From Akkermansiaceae bacterium (lineage in GTDB: Bacteria; Verrucomicrobiota; Verrucomicrobiia; Verrucomicrobiales; Akkermansiaceae), in NCBI GenBank assembly GCA_903888515.1, contig CAISTY010000240.1, positions 1-64,000 on the forward strand: a DNA stretch of 64,000 nucleotides. Reading direction: 5' to 3'. The notes under the pieces were generated by a model, which saw nothing but the letters and a program-made list of their open reading frames with translations, ran no database searches and had not been told where the DNA came from. Positions 20,378 to 29,887 of this stretch are shown here, piece after piece (position 1 is the stretch's first letter; every line of letters starts with the position of its first letter). Made by a program: the position numbers and the translations under genes.

Positions 20378-20410
20378 TCTTGCGTCTTGTGTCTTCAAGT
20401 CTTGCGTCTT
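20378..20410. repeat. TCTTGCGTCTTG short-repeat element, copy 2
   Basis: tcttgcgtcttgtgtcttcaagtcttgcgtctt. Confidence 0.75.
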
Positions 20411-20411
20411 C

Positions 20412-21140
20412 TCAGTGCTTGATCTGATCCCAATCGATCTGATCTTCCGCGAATCCGGTCAGGAATTGGCGGAGTTTCTCATCCACTTCCGTCTCGGTGA
20501 CTTCCTTTTCGATCCACGGGATTTTGCCATACCACATGGAGGTTGAAACATAGGCCCAGCGCTGATCCATGCCACGCAAGAGGCGGTCTTTCATGTCAAT
20601 CAACGTGCGCTCAAGGTGGTCGTTCGTGACCCGGTCATGGCCCACGAAAAAGTAATACGTCACGCAATTGAATTGGGGCGACTTGCTCCGCTCGCCGGTC
20701 GTCTGGATCGTTTGCACCGAGCGCAGGCGTTTGACATCCAACCCGCGGCCGTTTGCCAGCTTTAGCCTGACATTGCCGGATGCGGTGATGGTATGCCCTT
20801 GGGTAGGCATGCAGCGTTCCGGGCGATGGATCGAGTTGTTCAAATCATACCCCGAAAGCACTATGGAAAGATCCACGCGGTCAGGAACCAGATACCCTTC
20901 GAGGTTGATCTCGCCCGACCGCGGACGCAGACAGATGGCCTTCGAAAACTCCGTGTCAGAAGACAACGCACTCAGTTCATCCTTGTTTGCGGAGAGCGTT
21001 TGGAACGACCACCCGCCGGTGGAACCGGGCAGTTCCATTTTCACCGCCGAACCGGCGATTTCGCCGGCGCCGGGCAGGAAATAGACCGCGCCCAGCGCCC
21101 CGCCTAACACAACTGGCAGCCACCATGCGTTGCATTTCAT
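20412..21140 (-). CDS. EpsI-like exosortase-associated protein
   Basis: IHRPERCMPTQGHTITASG motif typical of EpsI/DUF3485; starts inside the exosortase stop (tcatga). Confidence 0.8.
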   Translation of the reverse strand: MKCNAWWLPVVLGGALGAVYFLPGAGEIAGSAVKMELPGSTGGWSFQTLSANKDELSALSSDTEFSKAICLRPRSGEINLEGYLVPDRVDLSIVLSGYDLNNSIHRPERCMPTQGHTITASGNVRLKLANGRGLDVKRLRSVQTIQTTGERSKSPQFNCVTYYFFVGHDRVTNDHLERTLIDMKDRLLRGMDQRWAYVSTSMWYGKIPWIEKEVTETEVDEKLRQFLTGFAEDQIDWDQIKH

Positions 21141-22147
21141 GATTCCGGAAGATGGGATGTGGGTTCGTTGGCGTCATCCGGCCCGGTGACCATCACCCGC
21201 TGGAGTTGCCGTCGGTTCGCTTTCTTCCATGGCAGTCCGCCTTCCAGCAGCGCATGGATGACTAACAGGAGGGCCAGAGAAAACGGATAGAAAAGCAGCA
21301 GGCCGGACCAATCGTGCCAGGTATTGCGCGCCCATTTCGCGTCACCGTATTCGGCGATCACGAAAATTGAAGTCACGCGCAGCGAATTGCCGAGGATCGC
21401 GAGGGGGAATGCCGATAGAAAGAGCACCACGCGTTTCCACAGCGCCATATCCGCGAGGCAGGCCCATGCGCCTGAAATCATCAGCAAGGCCATCAACGAG
21501 TTGATTCCGCTGCACCCTTTGGCAATTTCCAAGGGTTCCCACCCGCTGTGCACTGAGGAGATCATGTTGCCCTGAACGAGCGTCTGTACTCCGCACAGTG
21601 CGGCTCCGTGGTGCGCCAACGACGTCGCCAACAACTGCAAGTGGATGGTGGCCTGCTGGAAACCCGGCAACGGAATGGCCAACCAGAAGAAAAACAACGG
21701 GAACAAAAGGATCTTGGCCACCCGCCATCCCCAGAAATACCACGCCGAACCCCATAACAAAAATGGCAGGGCTCCGATCGCAATCCGCGGCTGAAGCGTG
21801 CGGTAAGCGGCCGCATACAACAACGCGCCCCCTAACACCACGACCAAGCCCCACGCGCTGCCCATCCCTGCGGCGGCTTTGAGGCTCTTGAAGCGATGAA
21901 TCACCAAGCCCGCGATGATCAAGGGAAACAACGGCCCGTGTTCGAAATCGTTTTCCCCGTTCCAAGCGCTCCACAGCCAAGCGAAGGCGGATTGCGCGCG
22001 GTTCGCTCCGAAGCAGGCTGCAAATCCATAGAACCATAGCAAGATCAGCACCGCCATCATCAGCGGGTATCCAACGGAGCGGCACACGCTTTCTCCGTGG
22101 TGATTTTGCGGTTCGTCGATCGTGGACGCGGATGGATGGGTTGACAT
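21137..22147 (-). CDS. Exosortase/archaeosortase family protein
   Basis: LEIAKGCSGINSLMALLMISGAWACL catalytic Cys block; FLSAFPLAILGNSLRVTSIFVI Arg block. Confidence 0.9.
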   Translation of the reverse strand: MSTHPSASTIDEPQNHHGESVCRSVGYPLMMAVLILLWFYGFAACFGANRAQSAFAWLWSAWNGENDFEHGPLFPLIIAGLVIHRFKSLKAAAGMGSAWGLVVVLGGALLYAAAYRTLQPRIAIGALPFLLWGSAWYFWGWRVAKILLFPLFFFWLAIPLPGFQQATIHLQLLATSLAHHGAALCGVQTLVQGNMISSVHSGWEPLEIAKGCSGINSLMALLMISGAWACLADMALWKRVVLFLSAFPLAILGNSLRVTSIFVIAEYGDAKWARNTWHDWSGLLLFYPFSLALLLVIHALLEGGLPWKKANRRQLQRVMVTGPDDANEPTSHLPES

Positions 22148-22235
22148 CGACGGAAGGGAATTGGAGGATTGGCAAGCAAAGTATTGCCGATTGGCTCTCC
22201 GCTGTCAACAATCGTCGCGCCATCTATTCGCTCCC

Positions 22236-23162
22236 ATGAAACTCATCAGTGGAACCGCCCACCGCGCCCTTGCCGAACGCATTGCCGAGAGCCTCGGACA
22301 AACGCTTGCCGACGTCCAAGTCACCGCCTTCCCCGACGGCGAGACCTCGGTCCAAATCAATGAAAATGTTCGCGGGCAGGATGTTTTCATTATCCAGCCG
22401 AGTTGTCCGCCGACCAACCACAACATCATGGAGTTGCTGATCATGGTGGACGCCGCCCGCCGTGCCAGTGCCGAGCGCATCACTGCGGTGATGCCGTTTT
22501 TCGGATATGCCCGCCAGGATCGCAAAGACCAACCGCGCGTCCCCATCACTGCCAAGCTGGTTGCCAACCTGCTCACCTCCGCCGGTGTCAACCGGGTCCT
22601 CACCATGGATCTCCACGCCCCGCAAATCCAAGGGTTTTTTGATATTCCCGTGGATCACCTCTACGCCAAATCCGTGCTCATCGGCTATCTGCGCCAGCGC
22701 CATCCGGACACCTCGAACCTCACCGTCGTCTCACCCGACGTCGGCGGTGTCAAAATGGCCCGTGCTTACGCCGAAGTTCTCGGAACCGAACTCGCCATCG
22801 TCGCCAAACACCGCGTGAACCCCAACCATGTGGAAGCCATGAACGTCATCGGTGAGATCAACGGGCGGGATATCCTGCTCGTCGATGACATGACCGAAAC
22901 GGCCGGCACGCTCATGGCCGCTGCGGCCATCCTCCATAAACACGGAGCCAAACGGATTTACGCCGGGGTGTCCCACGCGATTCTCGGGGAACTCGCCCAC
23001 CAGCGGATCCGCGACTCCGTCATTGAGGAGGTGATCACCACCGATTCCGTCCCGCAGGCGGCCGGTCCGAAAGTCAAGGTGGTCGGTATCGGCCCTTTGC
23101 TGGGTGAGGCCATCCGCCGCATCCACGACGGCCAATCGATCACCTCGCTGTTCACCGTTTGA
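22236..23162 (+). CDS. prs: Ribose-phosphate pyrophosphokinase
   Basis: ISGTAHRALAERIAESLG...FFGYARQDRKDQPR, DILLVDDMTETAGTL. Confidence 0.97.
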   Translation: MKLISGTAHRALAERIAESLGQTLADVQVTAFPDGETSVQINENVRGQDVFIIQPSCPPTNHNIMELLIMVDAARRASAERITAVMPFFGYARQDRKDQPRVPITAKLVANLLTSAGVNRVLTMDLHAPQIQGFFDIPVDHLYAKSVLIGYLRQRHPDTSNLTVVSPDVGGVKMARAYAEVLGTELAIVAKHRVNPNHVEAMNVIGEINGRDILLVDDMTETAGTLMAAAAILHKHGAKRIYAGVSHAILGELAHQRIRDSVIEEVITTDSVPQAAGPKVKVVGIGPLLGEAIRRIHDGQSITSLFTV

Positions 23163-23283
23163 AGACTTAGGCTGGTGAATTTCAGGGTTTGCGCACCTTC
23201 GAAGCACCGCCACCGGCTCTTGGAAACCCCTCGTTTGGGGGACAACACGGCTTTCACGCCCCGCGGATAATTTCCGCCACAGT

Positions 23284-23303
23284 GAACAATTTTTTGACAA
23301 GTG
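23284..23303 (+). promoter_or_regulatory. Putative promoter motif upstream of rplY
   Basis: gaacaattttttgacaagtg; 17/20 match to gaacagttttttgacttgtg upstream of ssb. Confidence 0.45.
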
Positions 23304-23388
23304 CGCTGCGGATCGTTACAGAACGCGGCCCGCACCGGATTTCCGGAATTTTCCAGCACCCGATTTCAACTCCAACATCCTTACCGCC

Positions 23389-24063
23389 ATGGCCAAGAAA
23401 ACATCCCTCAAAGCAGCAACACGTGTCGAGACCGGAACCGGTCGGCTCAACCAAATGCGCCGCGACGGCTGGCTGCCTTCCGTGATCTACGGACGCGGCA
23501 CCGAAACTAAAAACCTCAAGGTCAATGCCAAATCCTTCACCGAACTGCTCGCCAAGAGCAGTTCGGATAATATCGTCATCAATCTGGAAATCGATGGTGA
23601 AGGCACCCGTTTGGCGTTCCTGCAAGCCATCCAACACAATCCACTTTCCGGTACTGCCACGCATGTGGACTTTCTCGCCATCGACGAGAATACCGAAATC
23701 ACCGCGCACATCCCGGCCCATCTCAACGGTGAATCCCCCGGCGTCAAGAGCGGCGGCGTCGTCGAGCAATACGTCCACGCCATCGAGATCATCTGCCTTC
23801 CCGACGATCTTCCCGATACCCTCGAGATCGATATCAGTGGCCTTGAACTCGGTGATTCACTCCACGTCGGTGATATCATCTATCCGAAGGGTGTCCGCCC
23901 GACCCACGCTGCCGACGTCGTGATCGTTCACATCGGCCATGCAGGATCCGGAACCGAAACGGAAGAGGCGGGGGCTACCGCCGCCGCTGCGGCCACCACC
24001 GAGGCCACGGCAAGCGCCGCAAGTGCTGCCACCCCGGCAGCCGCCCCGGCAACCAAGCCTTGA
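23389..24063 (+). CDS. rplY: 50S ribosomal protein L25/general stress protein Ctc
   Basis: TGRLNQMRRDGWLPSVIYGRG...VDFLAIDENTEITAHIPAHLNGESPGVKSGG; Ala-rich tail. Confidence 0.9.
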   Translation: MAKKTSLKAATRVETGTGRLNQMRRDGWLPSVIYGRGTETKNLKVNAKSFTELLAKSSSDNIVINLEIDGEGTRLAFLQAIQHNPLSGTATHVDFLAIDENTEITAHIPAHLNGESPGVKSGGVVEQYVHAIEIICLPDDLPDTLEIDISGLELGDSLHVGDIIYPKGVRPTHAADVVIVHIGHAGSGTETEEAGATAAAAATTEATASAASAATPAAAPATKP

Positions 24064-24123
24064 TCCCGGAGGTGTCCTTGCGTTTTCACACACCCGGGCG
24101 GAGCCTGCCCCGGGGACGTGTTT

Positions 24124-24212
24124 GTGATCGTGGATTGAGGATCGTGGATGAAGAAGTTTCCTCTTGATCTTCCATCTGCCATCCACAATCCACAATCTCC
24201 CATCCATCATCT
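24124..24212. repeat. Degenerate heptamer-type repeat (GATTGTGGAT/GATTGAGGAT), inverted arrangement
   Basis: gatcgtggattgaggatcgtggatgaag ... catccacaatccacaatctcccatcc. Confidence 0.6.
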
Positions 24213-24217
24213 TCCAC

Positions 24218-24838
24218 ATGACTTTTTCCCTCATCGTCGGCTTGGGCAATCCGGGGCGGCAATATGCGGAAACCCGGCACAACATCGGGTTCATGATGCT
24301 CGACCGTCTGGCTGCGGTTTCCGGTGCGTGTTTTCAGTCCGTGCCAAAGTGGCAATGTCATCTCGCCAAGTTGCCGGATGGCGGCACCCTGCTGCTCAAG
24401 CCCCAGACCTTCATGAACCTGAGCGGCCGCGCCATCCAACAGGTGCTCGCATTTCACAAATGGCCGCCGGAATGCATGCTGGTCATATACGATGATGCCG
24501 CCCTCCCGCTAGAAACCCTGCGGTTCCGCGAAAAAGGCTCCGCCGCCGGCCACAATGGCGTCAAATCCATCATCGAACACCTGGGCACCGACGTTTTTGC
24601 CCGCCTCAAAATCGGCATCGGTGGCAGCCAGTCCGACAGCATGACCGGCCACGTGCTGGGAAAATTTTCACCCATGGAGCGCCCGCTCGTCGAAAACACG
24701 CTTGCCACCGCGCTCGATGCCGTGCAACTTGCGCGTTCCCAAGGGATCGCCGCTGCGGCGAACCGCTATCACATCCGCATCCATCCACCCCAACCACACC
24801 CCGATGAGCCGCAAATACCAGGGCCTGATCGTCCTTAA
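24218..24838 (+). CDS. pth: Peptidyl-tRNA hydrolase
   Basis: LIVGLGNPGRQYAETRHNIGFMMLD; AGHNGVKSIIEHLGTD. Confidence 0.97.
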   Translation: MTFSLIVGLGNPGRQYAETRHNIGFMMLDRLAAVSGACFQSVPKWQCHLAKLPDGGTLLLKPQTFMNLSGRAIQQVLAFHKWPPECMLVIYDDAALPLETLRFREKGSAAGHNGVKSIIEHLGTDVFARLKIGIGGSQSDSMTGHVLGKFSPMERPLVENTLATALDAVQLARSQGIAAAANRYHIRIHPPQPHPDEPQIPGPDRP

Positions 24839-25091
24839 CACCAAATCCCTCGAAGGCAGCGTTGACGACCTCGTCACCGCCATTGCCAAAGAACTCGAAG
24901 CCGAAGGCGCCAAAGTTGAAAAAACCAACTCTCTTGGCCGCCGTCAATTCGCCTACAATTCCCGCCACCTTGAGGCCGGTCACTACGTCAAGTACACCTT
25001 CCAAGGCGCTCCCGACACGATCACCAAAATTCAGGATCGCCTGCGCTTGAACGGATATGTCCATCTGCAACATTACCAACGCATCGCTTGA
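24804..25091 (+). CDS. rpsF: 30S ribosomal protein S6
   Basis: MSRKYQGLIVLNTKS...LGRRQFAYNSRHLEAGHYVKYTFQG. Confidence 0.9.
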   Translation: MSRKYQGLIVLNTKSLEGSVDDLVTAIAKELEAEGAKVEKTNSLGRRQFAYNSRHLEAGHYVKYTFQGAPDTITKIQDRLRLNGYVHLQHYQRIA

Positions 25092-25110
25092 TTGAAAAAT
25101 TGTTCGCAGG

Positions 25111-25130
25111 AACAGTTTTTTGACTTGTGA
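25111..25130 (+). promoter_or_regulatory. Putative promoter motif upstream of ssb
   Basis: gaacagttttttgacttgtg. Confidence 0.45.
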
Positions 25131-25162
25131 TTCCCGACCCCTCATTCACACTCCCCACCACT

Positions 25163-25630
25163 ATGGCCAATCTCAACAAAGTCATGCTCATCGGGAATCT
25201 CACCCGTGATCCCGAATTGCGCTACACTCCCAGCGGCAAAGCCGTGGCGGACATCTCGCTCGCGATCAACCGCGTCTGGAACAACGAACAGGGACAGAAA
25301 CAGGAGGATACCATCTTCGTCGATGTCACCCTCTGGGGACGCCAAGCGGAACTCGCCCAGCAATATCTCTCCAAGGGCCGTTGTGCCTACATCGAAGGCC
25401 GCCTGCAAATGGATACCTGGGACGACAAGGAAACCGGCAAAAAACGCAGCAAACTCAAAGTCGTCGGCGACCAGTTGCAGTTCATGCCCGATGGCAAGGG
25501 CGGCTCCGGTGGCTCCCCCCCCCCATCCCAAGGCGGCCCGCAAGCCTCGCAGCAACGCTCCGCCCCGCCGCACGGCGCCACGGCCGCTCCTGCTAACGAG
25601 TTCCAAGAGGAGGACGACATCCCCTTCTGA
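25163..25630 (+). CDS. ssb: Single-stranded DNA-binding protein
   Basis: MANLNKVMLIGNLTRDPELRYTPSGKAVADISLAINR...; acidic tail EEDDIPF. Confidence 0.97.
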   Translation: MANLNKVMLIGNLTRDPELRYTPSGKAVADISLAINRVWNNEQGQKQEDTIFVDVTLWGRQAELAQQYLSKGRCAYIEGRLQMDTWDDKETGKKRSKLKVVGDQLQFMPDGKGGSGGSPPPSQGGPQASQQRSAPPHGATAAPANEFQEEDDIPF

Positions 25631-25756
25631 TTTCACCCCATCGATCTTCCCCAGCGGGGCCGCTCACGTGGCCCCGCTTTTTTTGCGTCCATCTGCCAGC
25701 CACGACGCAAGCGTCCTGAAATCGCCCCATGGTCAGCGTGGCATTTGGATGTCGTA

Positions 25757-27619
25757 TCATCCCGAAGCACTTCGGCTTCCGATGGGTGCCTGGCAGGCTG
25801 CGGATCGGCATGGAGCGGGTGGTTTGGCGCCATGGGCATGCGCCCACGCCCACAGGCAACCTAACAGGGCGAGGGAGATGACACCCCAATCGCCGATGAG
25901 GGCGTAGAGGGAGAACGCGGGATGGAGCGGGATGGCGAGTTCGGTGAGCAACGAGCCGCGGGTGAAGTGGCTGCCCCGGGCATCCAGCAGAACCTGTACT
26001 TTGCCTGTATCCGGATGGGCGGTGGAACCGGTGGAATCGATGGCGGCGCTGACGCCGGTGTTGGCGCAGCGGATCATCGGGCGGCGCAGTTCGATGGCGC
26101 GGAATCGGGCGTTGGCGTAGTGTTGGTCGGCGGCGGGTGATTGTTTGAACCAGCCATCGTTGGTGACATTGACGATCACCTGCGGGCCGGGGCGGACGAA
26201 CTTGCGGGTGAGGCGCGGTATGGTGTCCTCGAAGCACACGGTGGGGATCGCGCCGATGACCGTGCCGCAGGCGTTAGGGACTAACAGCGGCTCGTCCGAA
26301 ACGCCGGAGGTGAACGATCCGCCGTATTCCACACCGGCCTGTTGCGCGTAGATTTTTTTCAACAGCGGGATGGTCTCCACAAACGGAATGGTCTCGCCAA
26401 AGATCACCAGATGGCGTTTCCGATAGGTCTGCAACACGTCATCCGGAGACATCACGGCAAGCGAATTCCAGATGCGTCCATGATCTTTCATCACCAGTTC
26501 GCCGCCGTCGCCGACAGGCTCGGCCTCCAGCTCGTTGATACCGTAAATCAACGAAAACCGCCCGGGCTTGCGCACTTGCGCGATGGTTTCCAGGTTCTCC
26601 CGCCACATCCCCCAATCGCCGCTGGCAGAGCGCAGGATTCTTCCCGTCAGGGCCGACTCGGGCCACAGCACCCAGTCCGGCCAACTCATCGCAACTGCGC
26701 CCTCGTCGGTTTTCCCCATGGCCTCCTTCAAGCGGGCGAAGTCATTCCCGGCGAGGCCATTGAGTGCTTTGAGGGTCTCTTCTTCATAGGCCGAATGGAC
26801 ATCGAAAGCATCCCACAACACGCGCGCCGCGTCCTGCGGAATGTTGATTTGCACGAGCAGTGTTTTCAACCTGACGGATTCCTTGCGGCGCTCGGTGGTG
26901 ATCCGCACGAGTCCATAACAGACGAGCAGCCCCATGACCGCCGCCAGGAACCCGATGTCCAACAGCGTCCGGCGCTGACCGCAGCGCTCCCCTTCTATCA
27001 GACGTGCCCCCGCCTGCACCATCACCGCCTGGAAAAACACCGGCACCATGGCAAGCCCGGTCACCCCTAACAAATCAGCGGCCTGGGCCATGACCGGGGT
27101 TTCGTGGAATGCCACGCCCAGTCCGTTCCATCCGAAGCCGGTAAACAACCAACTGCGCAGCCATTCGAGGCCGGCCCACAGCGCCGCATGGCAGAAGGCC
27201 ACGCGCAGACTGCGGCGCATCACTGCAAAGCGATTTGCCGCCGGATCCGGTGCTTGTCTCCACGGGTTCCCGACACTTGCCGCGAAGGCCCCGAACACGC
27301 CCCAGAACAGCCCCAGATAGATCGGCAGCACTAACAGGCCGAGCGGAGAAACCACCGCGAGCCATCGGAATTGGACCCAGCAACTCAGCGTGCCCGCCAG
27401 CCATCCCAATCCAAATCCCTTCCAGCCCGCGCGTTTGCCATCGACCGACCACAGCGCGGCTAACAGCGGCACCAGCGCCACCCACACCAGTGCCGACATC
27501 CGGAATGGCGGAAACAAAACAGCCACCAGCAACCCGCTTGCCATGACCGCTGCGATTTGCATCCATGCCGGACGATTCCTCATGCCCCGAGCATTCACAG
27601 GGATGCCCGCCGGGTCCAC
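25757..27619 (-). CDS. lnt: Apolipoprotein N-acyltransferase
   Basis: Multi-TM N-terminus plus nitrilase domain; VNVTNDGWFKQSPAADQHYANARFRAIELRRPMIRCANTGVSAAID. Confidence 0.92.
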   Translation of the reverse strand: MDPAGIPVNARGMRNRPAWMQIAAVMASGLLVAVLFPPFRMSALVWVALVPLLAALWSVDGKRAGWKGFGLGWLAGTLSCWVQFRWLAVVSPLGLLVLPIYLGLFWGVFGAFAASVGNPWRQAPDPAANRFAVMRRSLRVAFCHAALWAGLEWLRSWLFTGFGWNGLGVAFHETPVMAQAADLLGVTGLAMVPVFFQAVMVQAGARLIEGERCGQRRTLLDIGFLAAVMGLLVCYGLVRITTERRKESVRLKTLLVQINIPQDAARVLWDAFDVHSAYEEETLKALNGLAGNDFARLKEAMGKTDEGAVAMSWPDWVLWPESALTGRILRSASGDWGMWRENLETIAQVRKPGRFSLIYGINELEAEPVGDGGELVMKDHGRIWNSLAVMSPDDVLQTYRKRHLVIFGETIPFVETIPLLKKIYAQQAGVEYGGSFTSGVSDEPLLVPNACGTVIGAIPTVCFEDTIPRLTRKFVRPGPQVIVNVTNDGWFKQSPAADQHYANARFRAIELRRPMIRCANTGVSAAIDSTGSTAHPDTGKVQVLLDARGSHFTRGSLLTELAIPLHPAFSLYALIGDWGVISLALLGCLWAWAHAHGAKPPAPCRSAACQAPIGSRSASG

Positions 27620-27634
27620 TGCGAAAAACCGGAA

Positions 27635-28684
27635 TCAATTGGGTGCATGGACCGTCTGCCTGCCACCCACCGCAAAGCGGTATTTCGAGATCGCCTCGAC
27701 CACCCCCTTGGCCAACGCGTCCTGATACTTCGGGTTTTCGAGCAAACGAGCTTCGTACGGATGGGTCATGAACCCGCCCTCTAGCAGAATTGCGGGGTGC
27801 CGCACGCCGGAGAGCACACTGAAGCGCGCGTGCTTGATGCCGCGGTCGAACGTGTTGTTTTGGAGTCGGCGGAGGATGGACCCGTGGACGGAGGTGGCGA
27901 GCGCGATGTTCGCCGAGTCGTGTTCGTTGCCGGCACGCACATGATTGTCCGCCGCAATGGCACTGCGACCGTAGTGGGATACCCCGGGCGGTGAGAGTGT
28001 GAACGTTTCAATGCCGCGCGCATCGCGGCCACCCGAATTGAAATGGAGGCACACGAAAATCGCGTTTTCCCTGATGGCGTTGGCGAAATCGACGCGTTCC
28101 TCGAGTGACAGGAAGCGGTCGTTGTCGCGGGTCATGACGACCTTGTATCCTTGCGCCGCCAACGTTGATTTTATCCGCTTGGCAAGGTTGAGGTTGTAGG
28201 TGGCCTCCGTGTTCAAGGCATTTGTGGCACCCGAATCCTTGCCGCCATGTCCCGGATCGAGGATCACCGTGCGGAAATCCCCCGCGTTCTTGATGTAATT
28301 CGGCCGCAGCACCGGATCGATCAGCTTCGCCAGATCCATCCGCGAGACGTACACCTTGTCACCCACCGAGGCGACCGCATGCGTGAACACGAATTTGACC
28401 CCGTTCATCAAACATTCCTTGCCGCCGATCTTGAGATGCATCTCCACCTTCGCGTTTTCAAGCACGATGGAATTCCCGCTGCGTGTGAGCTTGGTGAATT
28501 GGTAGAACTGCTTGATGCTATCGACCGTGACATAATCGCGCCCATCGATTTTCGCGAGTTCCCAACCCGAAACCGTCGCGGCGGAAAGCACCGGACCCGC
28601 CACCACATGCCCTAACAAAACCACCGCAATCACGCGGCACGCCAACGCGATCGGCAGAAAGACAAGCAGGGAGCGGTGTGGCAT
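27635..28684 (-). CDS. N-acetylmuramoyl-L-alanine amidase (Amidase_3)
   Basis: VILDPGHGGKDSGA; ILLEGGFMTHPYEARLL. Confidence 0.92.
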   Translation of the reverse strand: MPHRSLLVFLPIALACRVIAVVLLGHVVAGPVLSAATVSGWELAKIDGRDYVTVDSIKQFYQFTKLTRSGNSIVLENAKVEMHLKIGGKECLMNGVKFVFTHAVASVGDKVYVSRMDLAKLIDPVLRPNYIKNAGDFRTVILDPGHGGKDSGATNALNTEATYNLNLAKRIKSTLAAQGYKVVMTRDNDRFLSLEERVDFANAIRENAIFVCLHFNSGGRDARGIETFTLSPPGVSHYGRSAIAADNHVRAGNEHDSANIALATSVHGSILRRLQNNTFDRGIKHARFSVLSGVRHPAILLEGGFMTHPYEARLLENPKYQDALAKGVVEAISKYRFAVGGRQTVHAPN

Positions 28685-28872
28685 CGGAAGTGATGCACTC
28701 TTAAGCTTGGATCAACCCGTTGACAACCGGATTTGTCGGGGATTCCGGATGCCCGCCGGGTCATTGTCGGGCTGTGGCAGCGTTTTGTAACGGCACATGA
28801 GAATGGCGGGAAAGCAGGAAAAATGCGGAGCGGCAGGCTATATTGGCTGGTAATTCTGCTGGAAATCCCAAG

Positions 28873-29454
28873 AATCCGCCACCGCTGCCGTGCTAACAGG
28901 CACCGCCACCTATTCCACCACCGGACTCACGTTCATGTTAGCCGCCAAGTCCAAGGTTCTCATTCCGCTCGTCCTGCTGCTCTGCACCTTGACGTTGGCA
29001 CTCCAACACGTGATGACATCCAACGCAAGAAGCACCCAAGCGGACGCACGAGCAGATCAGGCGCCAGCACCCCGCGTGACCAAGCTGAGTGACCGAAGCG
29101 AAGTTCTTTCCGTGGAGGAGTTCTGCAAGAGACTTGTCGCGGCGAAAAAGAATGGCACCGAAGACGGGGTGCGCAGCTCAATTGGGAAAGAAACCAGTGG
29201 CTTTAGCGCCGATCAAGGACACTTCGCTGGAGGTGCGCCTCGCGATGATGAAGCGCATTCTCAGCCACCCTGAAATCGTTGGTCCGAGCGGAGAGATTCG
29301 CGACGACGCCATCGGACACCTGCGCAAAAGAGCCTATTTTTCTCCCCCAGAGCTCCTCAAAATCGGCACCGAGTTGGCAGAGGTCATTCCCGATGGAGGA
29401 AAAGCCTCAAAGGCCGTTGAAAAGCGCAAGGAAGAAGCCGACACCAACAAATAG
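28873..29454 (+). pseudogene. Remnant of an ECF-sigma C-terminal TM/repeat region (frameshifted)
   Basis: 28873-~29010 is highly similar to 30510-~30645 (TAxLTGTAxYSTTGLTxMxAxKSKxLIPLVxLLC); downstream coding continues in two different frames. Confidence 0.65.
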
Positions 29455-29621
29455 ACATCTGACGGAATCCTGTCTATTCCTCCAAGCCGGACCAGGCGCT
29501 CCTCACAACGGTCCACAGGTCCAAGATTCCGCATGAAGGTGGAACCACATACCACTGTTAGAACCGCCGCATCCAAGGGTTTGTAGTCCCGCCTTCAGGC
29601 GGACATGAGAGTGAAGATGCC

Positions 29622-29659
29622 GGGACATCCTGATGTCCGATCGGACACCAGGATGTCCC
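29622..29659. repeat. 38-bp near-perfect palindrome
   Basis: gggacatcctgatgtccga|tcggacaccaggatgtccc, one mismatch pair. Confidence 0.9.
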
Positions 29660-29681
29660 AACAGAAAATTCGAGACCTGGC

Positions 29682-29720
29682 GTGGAGTGCGGTGGGAAGC
29701 GTAGCGCCACACCGCTTTGG
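29682..29720. repeat. Intergenic element of the KRSATPLW type
   Basis: gtggagtgcggtgggaagcgtagcgccacaccgctttgg; reads MECGGKRSATPLW in one frame. Confidence 0.6.
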
Positions 29721-29887
29721 CTAAATCCCAACAAGCACTGCACCCTAATCAAGGCACAGTCCGTATGCGGGATCCGGTGTTCCTACATGGAGCCGTTCCC
29801 GGCACACGGGCGAGCGGTTGCGCCTGCGACTTTGTCGAAAATAGTTGTCCACATCGCCCCCCGTGTTGGTGTTATATGGTGTAAAGC

